A DNA stretch of 64,000 bases. Origin: Bacteroidales bacterium (GTDB lineage Bacteria; Bacteroidota; Bacteroidia; Bacteroidales; FEN-979). How positions within the stretch are numbered: the first letter of the stretch is position 1; each line of letters opens with the position of its first letter. Position numbers and translations under genes: made by a program. The stretch is from assembly GCA_023231005.1 (NCBI GenBank), contig JALNWG010000015.1, forward strand, positions 10,007 through 74,006, given 5' to 3'. This document shows, piece by piece, positions 17,101-25,775 of this stretch. The notes beneath the pieces were generated by a model. That model was not told the origin of the DNA. It saw only the letters and a list, made by a program, of their open reading frames with translations, and made no database searches.

Positions 17101-19443
17101 CATTCCATCAGAGAGGAACCTTTTCGCTCCTTTAGCTCCTACAACGGCAGGAATTCCATATTCCCTGGCAACTACAGCGCCATGAGAAAGCGGACTGCCA
17201 ATTTCGGTAATAAGTCCACTAACAATACTAAAATAAGGGGTCCAGCCTACATCGGTGAAAGAGGCAACCATGATTTCCCTATCTTGTAGCTTTTCGGCAT
17301 CTTCGAGGGTGTTGATGATCCTTACCCGGCCTTCAATGATGCCAGCGCTGACCGGAGTTCCTTTCAACTGACCTTCATGAATTTCAAATTTTACTTCCTG
17401 TTCAAGCGGTTCAGGAATACCGAAACTGATCTCTTCAAAAGTCAGCTTATCGAGTTCGGGAAAAATAACCCGGCGTTTGTTTGCTTTTTCCTTCCAGGCA
17501 GGATTATGATCTCGCAGCAGTTGACCGATTTCTTCATGAGTAAGAAAATAGATCTGATCCACATCATCCAGCAAACCGTTATTCAGCATTTGTTTTGCTA
17601 AATGTTGATACCCTTTTCTTGCTTTATCAACCATGTGGATAACCATCCCTTTTGAAATTTCCCTACGGGCAACACCCTTACGGGCAGTTGGAATTAATCT
17701 GCGTAAAATGAGCCGCTTAAAAAAGATAACATGGGATAAAGCTTCCCTGATTGCCATTGGAACATTCCGGGTTTGGTGTTTTATATCGCCTGTGCGAACC
17801 CGGGTTTGCAACATTTGAATCAATTGCTGAGGATGTTCTCCCCACGTTTTTTCGCGCAACTCCGATTCACGGACACATCGGTGCCCATGGCGTTTGATAA
17901 AAGCATTGAATTGTTGGAGGATTTCCGGTGGCGCTTCCTCTAATATGAGACGAAGTGCTTCAGCAGGAGGAGCGGCGATAAAGAGATCTGAAAATATAGT
18001 GTTATGCTTGATCTCCCGGGCAAAGCGTTCCAATGATTTAACGGCATCGGCGCTTTCTATTTCGGGGTTATCCAGCAATAAAATGGTGGCAATATGGTGA
18101 TCTTCTGATTGCGGGGTACGTTTATTATCGGTCATGATCCGCATAAAAGTAGAATACAGCGTACCCGATTGCGCTGAAGTCATCAAATGGTGGCCAAAAC
18201 CAATTCCTATTATTTTGCGTGCTGTTTCAAGTTGATTATAGACCTCATCCATTGATGAAGTCAGTTTTATGGCAAAACCGGAATCCAGAATTCTAAGATC
18301 TTCCAGATATTTTTGAGCCCTTAGCGTATTGTCAATTTGGCGAAAGAAGTTAAACACCCGCCTGGGGAAAGCGGCTTCGGGAACGGCAGTGATACCGGGA
18401 AAAATTTTTCCGCTTAAAGCAAACTGAACATCATCCGCCTTATTCAACCATACATTCTTTGGGTAATCCATCATATTGGTCATATTGATGAATAACCTGT
18501 TGTAAAACATCTGAATGTACCGGGGAGAGGTGCGGGCTTTAAGCGGGAAGGCTCCGGCTTTATTGGCAAGCACAGCCATTCCGTAGTCAATAGCTTCAGC
18601 GCTTACCGACCATGTAAGGGGAGTGGCAACACCTGGCATCATTTCACCAATATTTCCCAAGGTCCATACGTCGGTTGATTCCCCTTTTACGCTGTCCAAC
18701 TCGTTGTAATGAACATCTTGCAACGTAGTTATTGGGCGAACTTGCAGCCAGAGGAGGGTTCCTTTTTGATCGATGGCCCATTCGAGGTCAACGGGAAACC
18801 CTTGATGTTTTTCTGCACGTTTAGCGCCTTCCAGAATTTCTTTTACCTGGTTCACTGTAAGAAGTCCGGAATGGGATTCAAGTTGTGATTCAATATTGGA
18901 TTCGCTCCGGTAAAATTCATAATGAAAAGCATCTTTCATGCCATTTACCAAAGCCTCACCATGGCCGGCGATGGCGTTGATCAGCATTTTATCCCGCCGG
19001 TTGGTCACCGGATTGGCCGAAAAAACGACTCCGGCAACGCGGGCTTCCACCATGTTTTGCAAGATTACAGAAATCCTGAGATCGGCATCTGTGACCAGGT
19101 TTCCCGAATAGGATTTCACCCGGTGTGCCTGGGCGGCATCAATACACTGTACAATGGCATTTTTTATCTCATCGTATGTGCGAAGGTTCAGAAAAGTCTC
19201 GAATTGCCCTGCGAAAGAAGCTTTTTGTCCATCTTCACTAACTGCAGAAGAACGTACTGCTTTGAGTCCGGGGCCAAGCGTATTAAGATGCTGTTTCAGG
19301 ATGGTATCGTCCAACCGGTCCGATCGGGGATGGATTAATACAAAAGCCTCGGGTACTTTCAGCCCGATCTCTGTCAATGTCTTCAGTCCCTTGGCCTTTC
19401 CTCCGACAGGTTCGTTGGTTATATCGCGCAGAAACCGGATCAA
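17053..19443 (-). CDS. PEP-utilising phosphotransferase (rifampin-phosphotransferase/PEP-synthase-like)
   Basis: 796 residues. The N-terminal part (about 1-240) is the ATP-grasp domain of PEP synthase/PPDK enzymes (GGKAKGLKTL, KAVRSSAVSEDG, DLEWAIDQKG). A long middle region follows, and the C-terminal 80 residues form the phosphohistidine swivel domain with SPLSHGAVVAREYGIP. This layout is that of rifampin phosphotransferase and its wider family, not a full PEP synthase, because the TIM barrel is absent. The start is a TTG at 19443 whose bases overlap the stop of the upstream gene (TTGA); no ATG lies near, and the conserved sequence begins at once. The substrate is unknown. It is coupled to the RDHSFG protein, so the two probably act together. 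Confidence 0.82.
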   Translation of the reverse strand: MIRFLRDITNEPVGGKAKGLKTLTEIGLKVPEAFVLIHPRSDRLDDTILKQHLNTLGPGLKAVRSSAVSEDGQKASFAGQFETFLNLRTYDEIKNAIVQCIDAAQAHRVKSYSGNLVTDADLRISVILQNMVEARVAGVVFSANPVTNRRDKMLINAIAGHGEALVNGMKDAFHYEFYRSESNIESQLESHSGLLTVNQVKEILEGAKRAEKHQGFPVDLEWAIDQKGTLLWLQVRPITTLQDVHYNELDSVKGESTDVWTLGNIGEMMPGVATPLTWSVSAEAIDYGMAVLANKAGAFPLKARTSPRYIQMFYNRLFINMTNMMDYPKNVWLNKADDVQFALSGKIFPGITAVPEAAFPRRVFNFFRQIDNTLRAQKYLEDLRILDSGFAIKLTSSMDEVYNQLETARKIIGIGFGHHLMTSAQSGTLYSTFMRIMTDNKRTPQSEDHHIATILLLDNPEIESADAVKSLERFAREIKHNTIFSDLFIAAPPAEALRLILEEAPPEILQQFNAFIKRHGHRCVRESELREKTWGEHPQQLIQMLQTRVRTGDIKHQTRNVPMAIREALSHVIFFKRLILRRLIPTARKGVARREISKGMVIHMVDKARKGYQHLAKQMLNNGLLDDVDQIYFLTHEEIGQLLRDHNPAWKEKANKRRVIFPELDKLTFEEISFGIPEPLEQEVKFEIHEGQLKGTPVSAGIIEGRVRIINTLEDAEKLQDREIMVASFTDVGWTPYFSIVSGLITEIGSPLSHGAVVAREYGIPAVVGAKGAKRFLSDGMLIRLDGNKGIIEKIG

Positions 19444-20453
19444 ACCAGGGGATATCTGTCTTTGTGAAAACCAAACTCAACCATTCCCAGTCCATCTACT
19501 CCATCAAATTTATACGATCCGATTCCTTCCTTCATCCTGTATTTTTCGTCATGGAGGTATTGGAATTCACCTTTTCTCCAGAATTCCACCTGGTGCATTT
19601 TCCCACTCCTGGTTTTGATTTCAACAAAACCGTGGTTTGGAAGTAAATTGTCTTTAGAAACGGTTTCCAGATCGGTACAATCAACAATGGCATCGGTGGT
19701 GCCATCGGGGGCTGTGATAAAACCTGCTACGAGCCGGCCAAGGAACTGCCATTTTATGGTTGTGACTGTCCAATGGATTCCTGCGTCAGATATCCCGGTC
19801 ATCCAGTAATGCCGGTCCCAGGTGTGCCAGTTTCTTGAACCAAAAGAGTGGTCACGGGAACCGATCATGTTTATCTTGACTTCACGATCATCCACAAGGA
19901 TAAAGCCTTGTAATGTACCGGTTTGTTCGTAATGAACCTGATGGGTGTCTTTCATGTTGTGAAAAAATTCACTGGTCCATTTTTCGGCTGCAATGGCATC
20001 TGCAATCACAGCATGATCTGAACTTTTTTCGAAATCATAAACCGGATGCTCCCCGGTGAAAACAAGATCTGTTTTGCAGTAATGTGCTTTGCCCTCTTTA
20101 TCATAAACAGTGCCTTCAAAGGTTATACGCCAGATTTTACCTGTTTCCACCGGCTCCCATTGTAAGGTTCCCTGCTGAAATCCATTCCCTTCCGCTCCGG
20201 GAGAGGCAGTTAATCCGAAATAGCCAAGGTCTTTGATATAAAAATCAAACCAGAATTCATTGGCCCGTTTTGGTTCACGAAAGGCCATCCGGGTGATAAA
20301 CGCATTGCCTTCCTTGTCGCCACCATAAAAATAGGAACTGTCGTTGGGGTATGGTTGTGCCTGATCTACATGTTTCTTTTCAAGAAATTCAACAGATAAC
20401 TGGCGGCCTTTGGTACGTTTGACCATTTGACGCGCTACGAATTGTTTGAGCAT
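19440..20453 (-). CDS. Uncharacterised protein with RDHSFGSRNW motif (DUF7064/7065-like)
   Basis: 337 residues from the ATG at 20453; an extension to 20483 is less likely. There is no signal peptide or membrane segment. It is rich in aromatic and beta-type sequence, and the most striking block is MIGSRDHSFGSRNWHTWDRH near residue 210. From memory, such a motif occurs in DUF7064/7065-type domains, which animals carry fused to PEP-synthase-like proteins; this link should be verified. The gene overlaps the PEP-utilising gene by four bases, so the pair may be a split form of that fusion. A role in binding a small hydrophobic ligand is conceivable but not shown. Confidence 0.65.
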   Translation of the reverse strand: MLKQFVARQMVKRTKGRQLSVEFLEKKHVDQAQPYPNDSSYFYGGDKEGNAFITRMAFREPKRANEFWFDFYIKDLGYFGLTASPGAEGNGFQQGTLQWEPVETGKIWRITFEGTVYDKEGKAHYCKTDLVFTGEHPVYDFEKSSDHAVIADAIAAEKWTSEFFHNMKDTHQVHYEQTGTLQGFILVDDREVKINMIGSRDHSFGSRNWHTWDRHYWMTGISDAGIHWTVTTIKWQFLGRLVAGFITAPDGTTDAIVDCTDLETVSKDNLLPNHGFVEIKTRSGKMHQVEFWRKGEFQYLHDEKYRMKEGIGSYKFDGVDGLGMVEFGFHKDRYPLV

Positions 20454-20534
20454 TTTTAGTATATGAGGGTACAAACATAACAATTCATCACGAAAAAACC
20501 GTTAAATTTTTTGAATTTCAGGTGGCTTTTCGTC

Positions 20535-22322
20535 TTAAAATTTTCTCGATTTTTTCTTTTTCGGATTGAAACCATCCTTAGATCCTTTAAAGTCTTTGGA
20601 TCTTTTAAAGTCTTTAGACCCCTTAAAGTCCTTCGATCCTTTGTACTTTTTATTTTTAACGTATGATTCACGCTCTTTGATGGGTTTTTGTGAATCCCCT
20701 TTAACAACTTGAATGGAAAGAGGTTGATCTTTGAAAATAGCGCCCTCCAGAGATTGGACTACAAACTGTCCAAAGTCGCTGTCTACTTCAAATGTCCCTT
20801 CATTCGACCCCAATGTGATATCGCCAATCCGGATTCTTTTTCCGGGGCTGTTGGTGTTGATCAGATCGATGAGGGTATTGGGGTAAAGTCCATTGGCTTT
20901 TCCAACGTTGATTGATAACCGGGTAAATCCGGTGACTTCTTTTCGAGGTTCTCTGCGATTGCCTTTGTCATGGAGTGATTCACGTTGCTTATCCTCTGAA
21001 ACATTGATGTCTTTGGCATTCCTGTAATAATCGATGAACCGGTTAAATTCAAGGGCTACAAAGCGTTTTATGACATCTTCTTTTTCAAGCCATTCCAGTT
21101 TACGGTAAATGGAGGGAAGGAAAGAATCGATTTCCGAATTTTCGATCTCCACATTTTCCATTTTATTGATGAGATTGAACAGTTGTTTCTCACAAATTTC
21201 ACGTCCGCCAGGAACTTTTCCAGCGATGAATGGTTTTTTAATAAGTTTTTCAATCTGTTTGATCAGATGTCGCTCTTTCAGATTGATGATGGCAATTGAT
21301 GTTCCTGCTTTTCCGGCCCGGCCCGTACGTCCGCTACGGTGGGTATAAGCCGACAGATCGTCGGGAAGACTATAGTTGATAATGTGCGTCAGGTCGTTGA
21401 CATCGAGGCCACGGGCTGCCACATCGGTAGCAACGAGAAGTTGTACATGACGGATTCTGAATTTCTGCATCACGCTATCGCGTTGTGATTGTGAGAGGTC
21501 TCCATGAAGGGCTTCAGCATTATATCCATCACCGATCAGTTTGTCGGCAATCTCTTGCGTGTCGATCCGGGTACGGCAAAAAACAATACCGTAAATGGAA
21601 GGGTAAAAATCAACAATTCGTTTCAGAGCGGTGTATTTGTCTTTGGCATGAACCGTATAATAAACATGCTTGATGTTTTCGGCACCGGAATTTTTGTTCC
21701 CGATTGTAATTTCAATCGGGTCGTGCATGTAATTTTTGGCAATTACAGCAACTTCATTGGGCATGGTAGCTGAGAACAGCAGTGTGCTTCGTTCCTTGGG
21801 GACTTCGGATAAAATTTCGTTGATGCTGTCGAGAAAACCCATATTCAGCATTTCATCTGCTTCATCCAATACAACCGTCTTCACCTGACCCAGTTTAATG
21901 GCCCGTCTGTTGATAAGATCTTGTAACCGCCCGGGGGTAGCTACAACGATCTGAACGCCTTTTTTCAACGCTTTGATCTGGACATCCATACTGCTGCCGC
22001 CATAAACTGCCAATACCCTCAATTCATCAATATATTTAGCGTAATCGTTGAGGTCGGCAGTAATCTGCATACAGAGTTCGCGGGTCGGACATAAAATCAA
22101 AGCCTGCGGCAAATGGCTATCGGTATCGGTTTGCTGGATTAAGGGTAGCCCATAAGCAGCAGTCTTTCCTGTTCCGGTTTGGGCCAGGCCAACGATGTCG
22201 GTTTTAGCTCCCAAAAGAAGGGGAATTACTTTCTCCTGGATTGGCATGGGGCTTTCAAAGCCAAGTTCTGTCAAGGCAAGTACAATATCTTTGTCTATAC
22301 CTAATTCTTCAAATGTAATCAT
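20535..22322 (-). CDS. deaD: DEAD-box ATP-dependent RNA helicase
   Basis: 595 residues. All core motifs are present: AQTGTGKT (I), PTRELC (Ia), TPGRL (Ib), DEAD (II), SAT (III), ATDVAARGLD (V) and HRSGRTGRAGK (VI). A DbpA/CsdA-like RNA-binding domain lies at about residues 455-535 (FTRLSINVGKANGLYPN). The C-terminal tail is basic and contains four six-residue repeats (K[GR]SKD[FG]) and a KKKKSRKF end. It unwinds RNA in ribosome assembly and mRNA turnover, often in the cold. The 5' leader inferred from a -7 element is about 90 bases. It is probably a single-gene unit. Confidence 0.95.
   Translation of the reverse strand: MITFEELGIDKDIVLALTELGFESPMPIQEKVIPLLLGAKTDIVGLAQTGTGKTAAYGLPLIQQTDTDSHLPQALILCPTRELCMQITADLNDYAKYIDELRVLAVYGGSSMDVQIKALKKGVQIVVATPGRLQDLINRRAIKLGQVKTVVLDEADEMLNMGFLDSINEILSEVPKERSTLLFSATMPNEVAVIAKNYMHDPIEITIGNKNSGAENIKHVYYTVHAKDKYTALKRIVDFYPSIYGIVFCRTRIDTQEIADKLIGDGYNAEALHGDLSQSQRDSVMQKFRIRHVQLLVATDVAARGLDVNDLTHIINYSLPDDLSAYTHRSGRTGRAGKAGTSIAIINLKERHLIKQIEKLIKKPFIAGKVPGGREICEKQLFNLINKMENVEIENSEIDSFLPSIYRKLEWLEKEDVIKRFVALEFNRFIDYYRNAKDINVSEDKQRESLHDKGNRREPRKEVTGFTRLSINVGKANGLYPNTLIDLINTNSPGKRIRIGDITLGSNEGTFEVDSDFGQFVVQSLEGAIFKDQPLSIQVVKGDSQKPIKERESYVKNKKYKGSKDFKGSKDFKRSKDFKGSKDGFNPKKKKSRKF
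20571..20642. repeat. 18-bp tandem repeat x4 in helicase tail
   Basis: Four imperfect 18-bp units encode KGSKDF, KGSKDF, KRSKDF and KGSKDG at about residues 561-584 of the helicase. This is a low-complexity basic tail, likely variable in copy number between strains. Confidence 0.85.
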
Positions 22323-22418
22323 GTAAAATTTCTATTATGTGCTTTCGGAATTTCCGGATTGTGCTCAAATTTGGCATCAGCCTGAAGGAAGGACGGTAAA
22401 CACTAATTAATTATCTGG

Positions 22419-22426
22419 CAAAGATA
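22419..22426 (-). promoter_or_regulatory. -7 promoter element for the DEAD-box helicase
   Basis: On the minus strand it reads TATCTTTG, matching TAnnTTTG. It predicts a leader of about 90 bases before the helicase ATG. The 229-bp gap 22323-22551 between the helicase and L-serine dehydratase holds nothing else I can support. Confidence 0.5.
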
Positions 22427-22551
22427 CGATAAATAATAATTATGCTATTTTTTTCTGAAAAGGACAAATTTAACCGCTTTTCTGTGAATCAAGGTTCCAT
22501 GGCGTAAGATCAAGTATTAGGAGAATCAGTGAGCGCAGATGCCAGGTGTTT

Positions 22552-23751
22552 CTAATTTTTTATGCCAAGCACAGCCAGTCCGCCTTCGGCTGTTTCTTTG
22601 TAAATCCGGGGCAGATCATGACCGGTTTGTTTCATGGCTTCGATTACGCGGTCGAAGCTTACTAAGTGATGACCATCCGATAACAGGGCGTACATATTGG
22701 CATCGAGGGCACGGGCTGCGCCGAAGGCATTTCGTTCAATACATGGAATTTGGACCAATCCGAACAGTGGATCACAGGTGAGCCCGAGAAAATGTTCCAT
22801 TGCGATAGAAGCAGCATATTCAATTTGCCTCGGTGTTCCTCCAAACATTTGTTCTGCGGCTGCGGCAGCCATAGAACTGGCGCTGCCGACTTCCCCCTGA
22901 CATCCTACTTCAGCACCGGCAATGGAGGCATTTGTTTTAATCAGATTCCCGATCAGGCCGGCAGTGGCCAATGCCCGTATAATTTTTTTTTCGGGAATAT
23001 CATACTGGGTTTTTAGCAAATACAGAACAGCTGGGATTACTCCGCAGGATCCACAGGTAGGGGCAGTGACGATCTTCCCACCTGCGGCATTTTCCTCTGA
23101 AACAGCCAGGGCATAAGCGAATGTATATGCACGGCGGGCCAAAGTACCTTTAAAACTACGGGCTTTAGTATGATAAGAAGAGGCTTTTCTCGGGAGATTC
23201 AATCGTCCGGGCAATACTCCTTCGGCTTCAATGCCGCGTTCCACTGCTTCCTGCATAACTGACCAAACTTCTTCCAGATAATTCCATAAACCCTGATCTT
23301 CGTGCATCTCAACAAATTCCCACAGCGACCTGCCATTGCTTTCACACCACTGTAAAATATCCGTCAGGGTTTTAAGCTGATAAAGATGGGAGAAACTGGT
23401 TCGTTTTCCTGTATCACTCAGATCTCCTCCGCCGATACTGTATGTAACCCATTCTTCCCGTGTTTTATCGGCTTTGTCTAAGGCTTCAAACCGTATTCCA
23501 TTGGGGTGAAGAGGCAGGAAAACATCGGGTTTCCAGACTATTTCAGTAGGCACAGGGGTCATGACCTCCAGAATCGCCTTATCGGTCATGTGTCCTTTAC
23601 CGGTAGCTGCTAAACTGCCATACAAGGTTACCCGGAATTTTGTAATTCCGGGATTTTGTTTTTTAAATATCTCGGATGCCCTACGAGGGCCTATGGTATG
23701 GCTACTGGATGGGCCATACCCAATTTTAAAGATCTCTTTTATCGATTCCAA
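22552..23751 (-). CDS. sdaA: L-serine ammonia-lyase, iron-sulfur type
   Basis: 399 residues, single chain, shorter than the roughly 450-residue E. coli enzyme. The N-terminus has the typical GYGPSSSHTIGPRRA. Cluster and catalytic blocks are APTCGSCGVIP, EVGCQGEVGSASSMAAAA and HFLGLTCDPLFGLVQIPCIE. It converts L-serine to pyruvate and ammonia with a [4Fe-4S] cluster and is oxygen-sensitive, which suits an anaerobe. The start is TTG at 23751, three bases after the gap stop; the conserved N-terminus follows directly and no nearby ATG exists. It is co-transcribed with gap. Confidence 0.94.
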   Translation of the reverse strand: MESIKEIFKIGYGPSSSHTIGPRRASEIFKKQNPGITKFRVTLYGSLAATGKGHMTDKAILEVMTPVPTEIVWKPDVFLPLHPNGIRFEALDKADKTREEWVTYSIGGGDLSDTGKRTSFSHLYQLKTLTDILQWCESNGRSLWEFVEMHEDQGLWNYLEEVWSVMQEAVERGIEAEGVLPGRLNLPRKASSYHTKARSFKGTLARRAYTFAYALAVSEENAAGGKIVTAPTCGSCGVIPAVLYLLKTQYDIPEKKIIRALATAGLIGNLIKTNASIAGAEVGCQGEVGSASSMAAAAAEQMFGGTPRQIEYAASIAMEHFLGLTCDPLFGLVQIPCIERNAFGAARALDANMYALLSDGHHLVSFDRVIEAMKQTGHDLPRIYKETAEGGLAVLGIKN

Positions 23752-23754
23752 GGG

Positions 23755-24759
23755 CTATGCCATTTTTTCTACAAGATCAGCTAACCGGTTGGAATAGCCG
23801 TTTTCATTGTCATACCAGGAGATAACCTTCACCAAATTGCCACCTAAAACTTTGGTTAACCCCGAATCATAAATAGAAGAGTGGAAGTTTCCAATGATAT
23901 CGCAACTTACCAGAGGTTCATCAAGATATTCAAGAATTCCTTTCATGGGTCCGTTGGCAGCAGCTTTCATAGCGTTGTTGATGTCTTCCACGGTTACATC
24001 CCGGTTAAGCTCACAGGTAAGGTCGACCAATGAACCATCGGGAGTGGGAACGCGAACTGCAAAACCATCCATTTTCCCTTCCAGATCCGGGATAACCAAT
24101 CCAATGGCTTTGGCAGCGCCGGTTTTAGTAGGGATAATTGAGATTGCAGCAGCTCTGGCCCGGCGCAGATCCTTATGCGGAGCATCCAGGATGATCTGGT
24201 CGTTGGTATAGCTATGGATCGTATTCATCAATCCCTTTTTAATACCGAAATTATCATTCAGCACTTTGGCAATAGGAGCCAGGCAGTTGGTAGTACAGGA
24301 AGCATTGGAAATAAGTTTCATTTCCGGAGTAAGGGTGTTATCATTCACTCCAAGTACAATCGTTGCATCAACATCGTCCTTGCTGTCAGAAGGAACAGAT
24401 AAAAGAACCTTTTTTGCTCCGGCAACCAGGTGTTTGCTCATTTTTTCACGGGTTCTGAAAATACCGGTACATTCAATAACGATTTCTACCCCTAATGCAC
24501 CCCAGGGAAGATTAGCAGGATCCTTTTCGGCCATTACCTTTAATTTTTTACCGTTTACCACCAAGCAATCCCCATCTACAGAAACTTCTCCGGGAAATTT
24601 TCCATGAACAGAGTCATATTTTAGTAAATGTGCCAGTGTCTTGGCATCTGTAAGGTCATTGATAGCGACTACTTCAATTTTGCTTTTTGTTAATAACGCA
24701 CGATATGTGAGACGGCCAATACGTCCAAATCCGTTAATTCCAACTTTAATTGTTCCCAT
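23755..24759 (-). CDS. gap: Glyceraldehyde-3-phosphate dehydrogenase, type I
   Basis: 334 residues, normal length. The NAD-binding loop is INGFGRIGR, the catalytic Cys155 is in SNASCTTNC, and WYDNENGYSNR is the C-terminal signature. It oxidises glyceraldehyde-3-phosphate to 1,3-bisphosphoglycerate with NAD in glycolysis and works in reverse in gluconeogenesis. It is the first gene of a two-gene unit with L-serine dehydratase and is divergent from the PPDK-regulator-type gene. A minus-strand TAATTTTG at 24805-24812 could be its -7 promoter element. Confidence 0.97.
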   Translation of the reverse strand: MGTIKVGINGFGRIGRLTYRALLTKSKIEVVAINDLTDAKTLAHLLKYDSVHGKFPGEVSVDGDCLVVNGKKLKVMAEKDPANLPWGALGVEIVIECTGIFRTREKMSKHLVAGAKKVLLSVPSDSKDDVDATIVLGVNDNTLTPEMKLISNASCTTNCLAPIAKVLNDNFGIKKGLMNTIHSYTNDQIILDAPHKDLRRARAAAISIIPTKTGAAKAIGLVIPDLEGKMDGFAVRVPTPDGSLVDLTCELNRDVTVEDINNAMKAAANGPMKGILEYLDEPLVSCDIIGNFHSSIYDSGLTKVLGGNLVKVISWYDNENGYSNRLADLVEKMA

Positions 24760-24804
24760 TTTCTTCAGGTTTTATCATTAAATAATTTATTTATAATGAA
24801 CAGT

Positions 24805-24812
24805 CAAAATTA
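24805..24812 (-). promoter_or_regulatory. -7 promoter element for gap
   Basis: TAATTTTG on the minus strand, about 45 bases before the gap ATG. A -33 element is not obvious. Confidence 0.4.
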
Positions 24813-24845
24813 CAGATTTTACCGATAGAATAAAAATCTGCATGA

Positions 24846-24853
24846 TATTTTTG
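24846..24853 (+). promoter_or_regulatory. -7 promoter element for the PPDK-regulator-type gene
   Basis: TATTTTTG on the plus strand, about 45 bases before the ATG at 24898. It forms a divergent pair with the gap element. Confidence 0.45.
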
Positions 24854-24897
24854 CTGATACGCGCTAAAATTGTAGTTTTATTGACAAAACCATACTC

Positions 24898-25728
24898 ATG
24901 AAGAAAATATTTGTCATTTCTGATGGTACTGGTCGTACTGCAGAACAAACCCTGATGGCTGCCCTAACGCAATTTCCGGAGGTTGGCGTGGATATTGTGC
25001 TTAAAGGGGAAATCCGTTCCGAACGTCAGATTGAAGAAATCGTATCTGAAGCGATAGAAGAAAAAGGGTTTATTGTTCATACCCTGGTTTCAGATTCGCT
25101 AAGGGAAAATATTTTGCGGATCAGTCGTATCCATAATGTTGATGCCATCGATTTGATGGGTCCCCTGTTGTCGAGGTTGGCCCATCATTTTTCCGATTCG
25201 CCTACCGGAGAACCGGGGTTGTTCTTTCGATTGAACAAAGAGTACTTTAAAAGGATCGATGCCATGCAATTTGCCTTTACACATGACGATGGGCAGCGGT
25301 CGTATGATTATGAGCAAGCAGAAATTCTCCTGGTTGGAGTTTCCCGCACTTTTAAAACCCCATTAAGTATCTATCTCGCTTTCAAAGGATGGTTTGTGGC
25401 CAATTATCCTATTGTACTGGGCGCTGATTTTCCGGAGGTGATGGACAAACTTCCCCGTGGACATGTATTTGGGCTTATGACCCTTCCCCAGGATTTGTCT
25501 AGCTTACGGGAAGCCCGGCAACAATACCTTGGGGGATCGTTGGGTGAATACTCCTCCTTAGAATATGTACGAAGGGAATTAAATTATGCACAAAATCTCT
25601 TCAACCATCATGAATGGCCTGTAATTCAGGTCACCAATAAACCCATTGAAGAAATTGCTTCAGAGATATTGTCCATCAAGCGAAGAATCGATCATCCACC
25701 TGTTGTGAAGAAAAAATCAAAATCTTAA
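24898..25728 (+). CDS. ppsR: PEP synthase/PPDK regulatory protein (bifunctional kinase/pyrophosphorylase, DUF299)
   Basis: 276 residues, normal length. The N-terminus FVISDGTGRTAEQT and the P-loop-like GVSRTFKTP at residues 147-155 identify the family, which phosphorylates and dephosphorylates a Thr beside the catalytic His of PEP synthase or PPDK. The P-loop carries Phe at residue 152 where I expect a small residue such as Ser (GVSRTSKTP). No bona fide PPDK or PEP synthase lies in the window. The PEP-utilising protein at 17053-19443 has Leu, not Thr, two residues before its His, so it is unlikely to be the target. It is followed at once by pyrG. Confidence 0.92.
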   Translation: MKKIFVISDGTGRTAEQTLMAALTQFPEVGVDIVLKGEIRSERQIEEIVSEAIEEKGFIVHTLVSDSLRENILRISRIHNVDAIDLMGPLLSRLAHHFSDSPTGEPGLFFRLNKEYFKRIDAMQFAFTHDDGQRSYDYEQAEILLVGVSRTFKTPLSIYLAFKGWFVANYPIVLGADFPEVMDKLPRGHVFGLMTLPQDLSSLREARQQYLGGSLGEYSSLEYVRRELNYAQNLFNHHEWPVIQVTNKPIEEIASEILSIKRRIDHPPVVKKKSKS

Positions 25729-25738
25729 ATTTTTCCCG

Positions 25739-25746
25739 TATTTTTG
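25739..25746 (+). promoter_or_regulatory. -7 promoter element for pyrG
   Basis: TATTTTTG matches TAnnTTTG and lies 30 bases before the pyrG ATG. No clear -33 element. Confidence 0.45.
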
Positions 25747-25775
25747 CAGCGATTCGCGCATCAATCATTTTTTAC

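Noticed and set aside
17053..19443. Full PEP synthase or PPDK
   Set aside because: The C-terminal TIM barrel is missing and the order ends with the phosphohistidine domain; the Thr of the regulated TSH motif is Leu.
20456..20707. 83-codon frame with Lys-Thr-Leu repeats at the helicase end
   Set aside because: It is the same 18-bp repeat of the helicase tail read in another frame.
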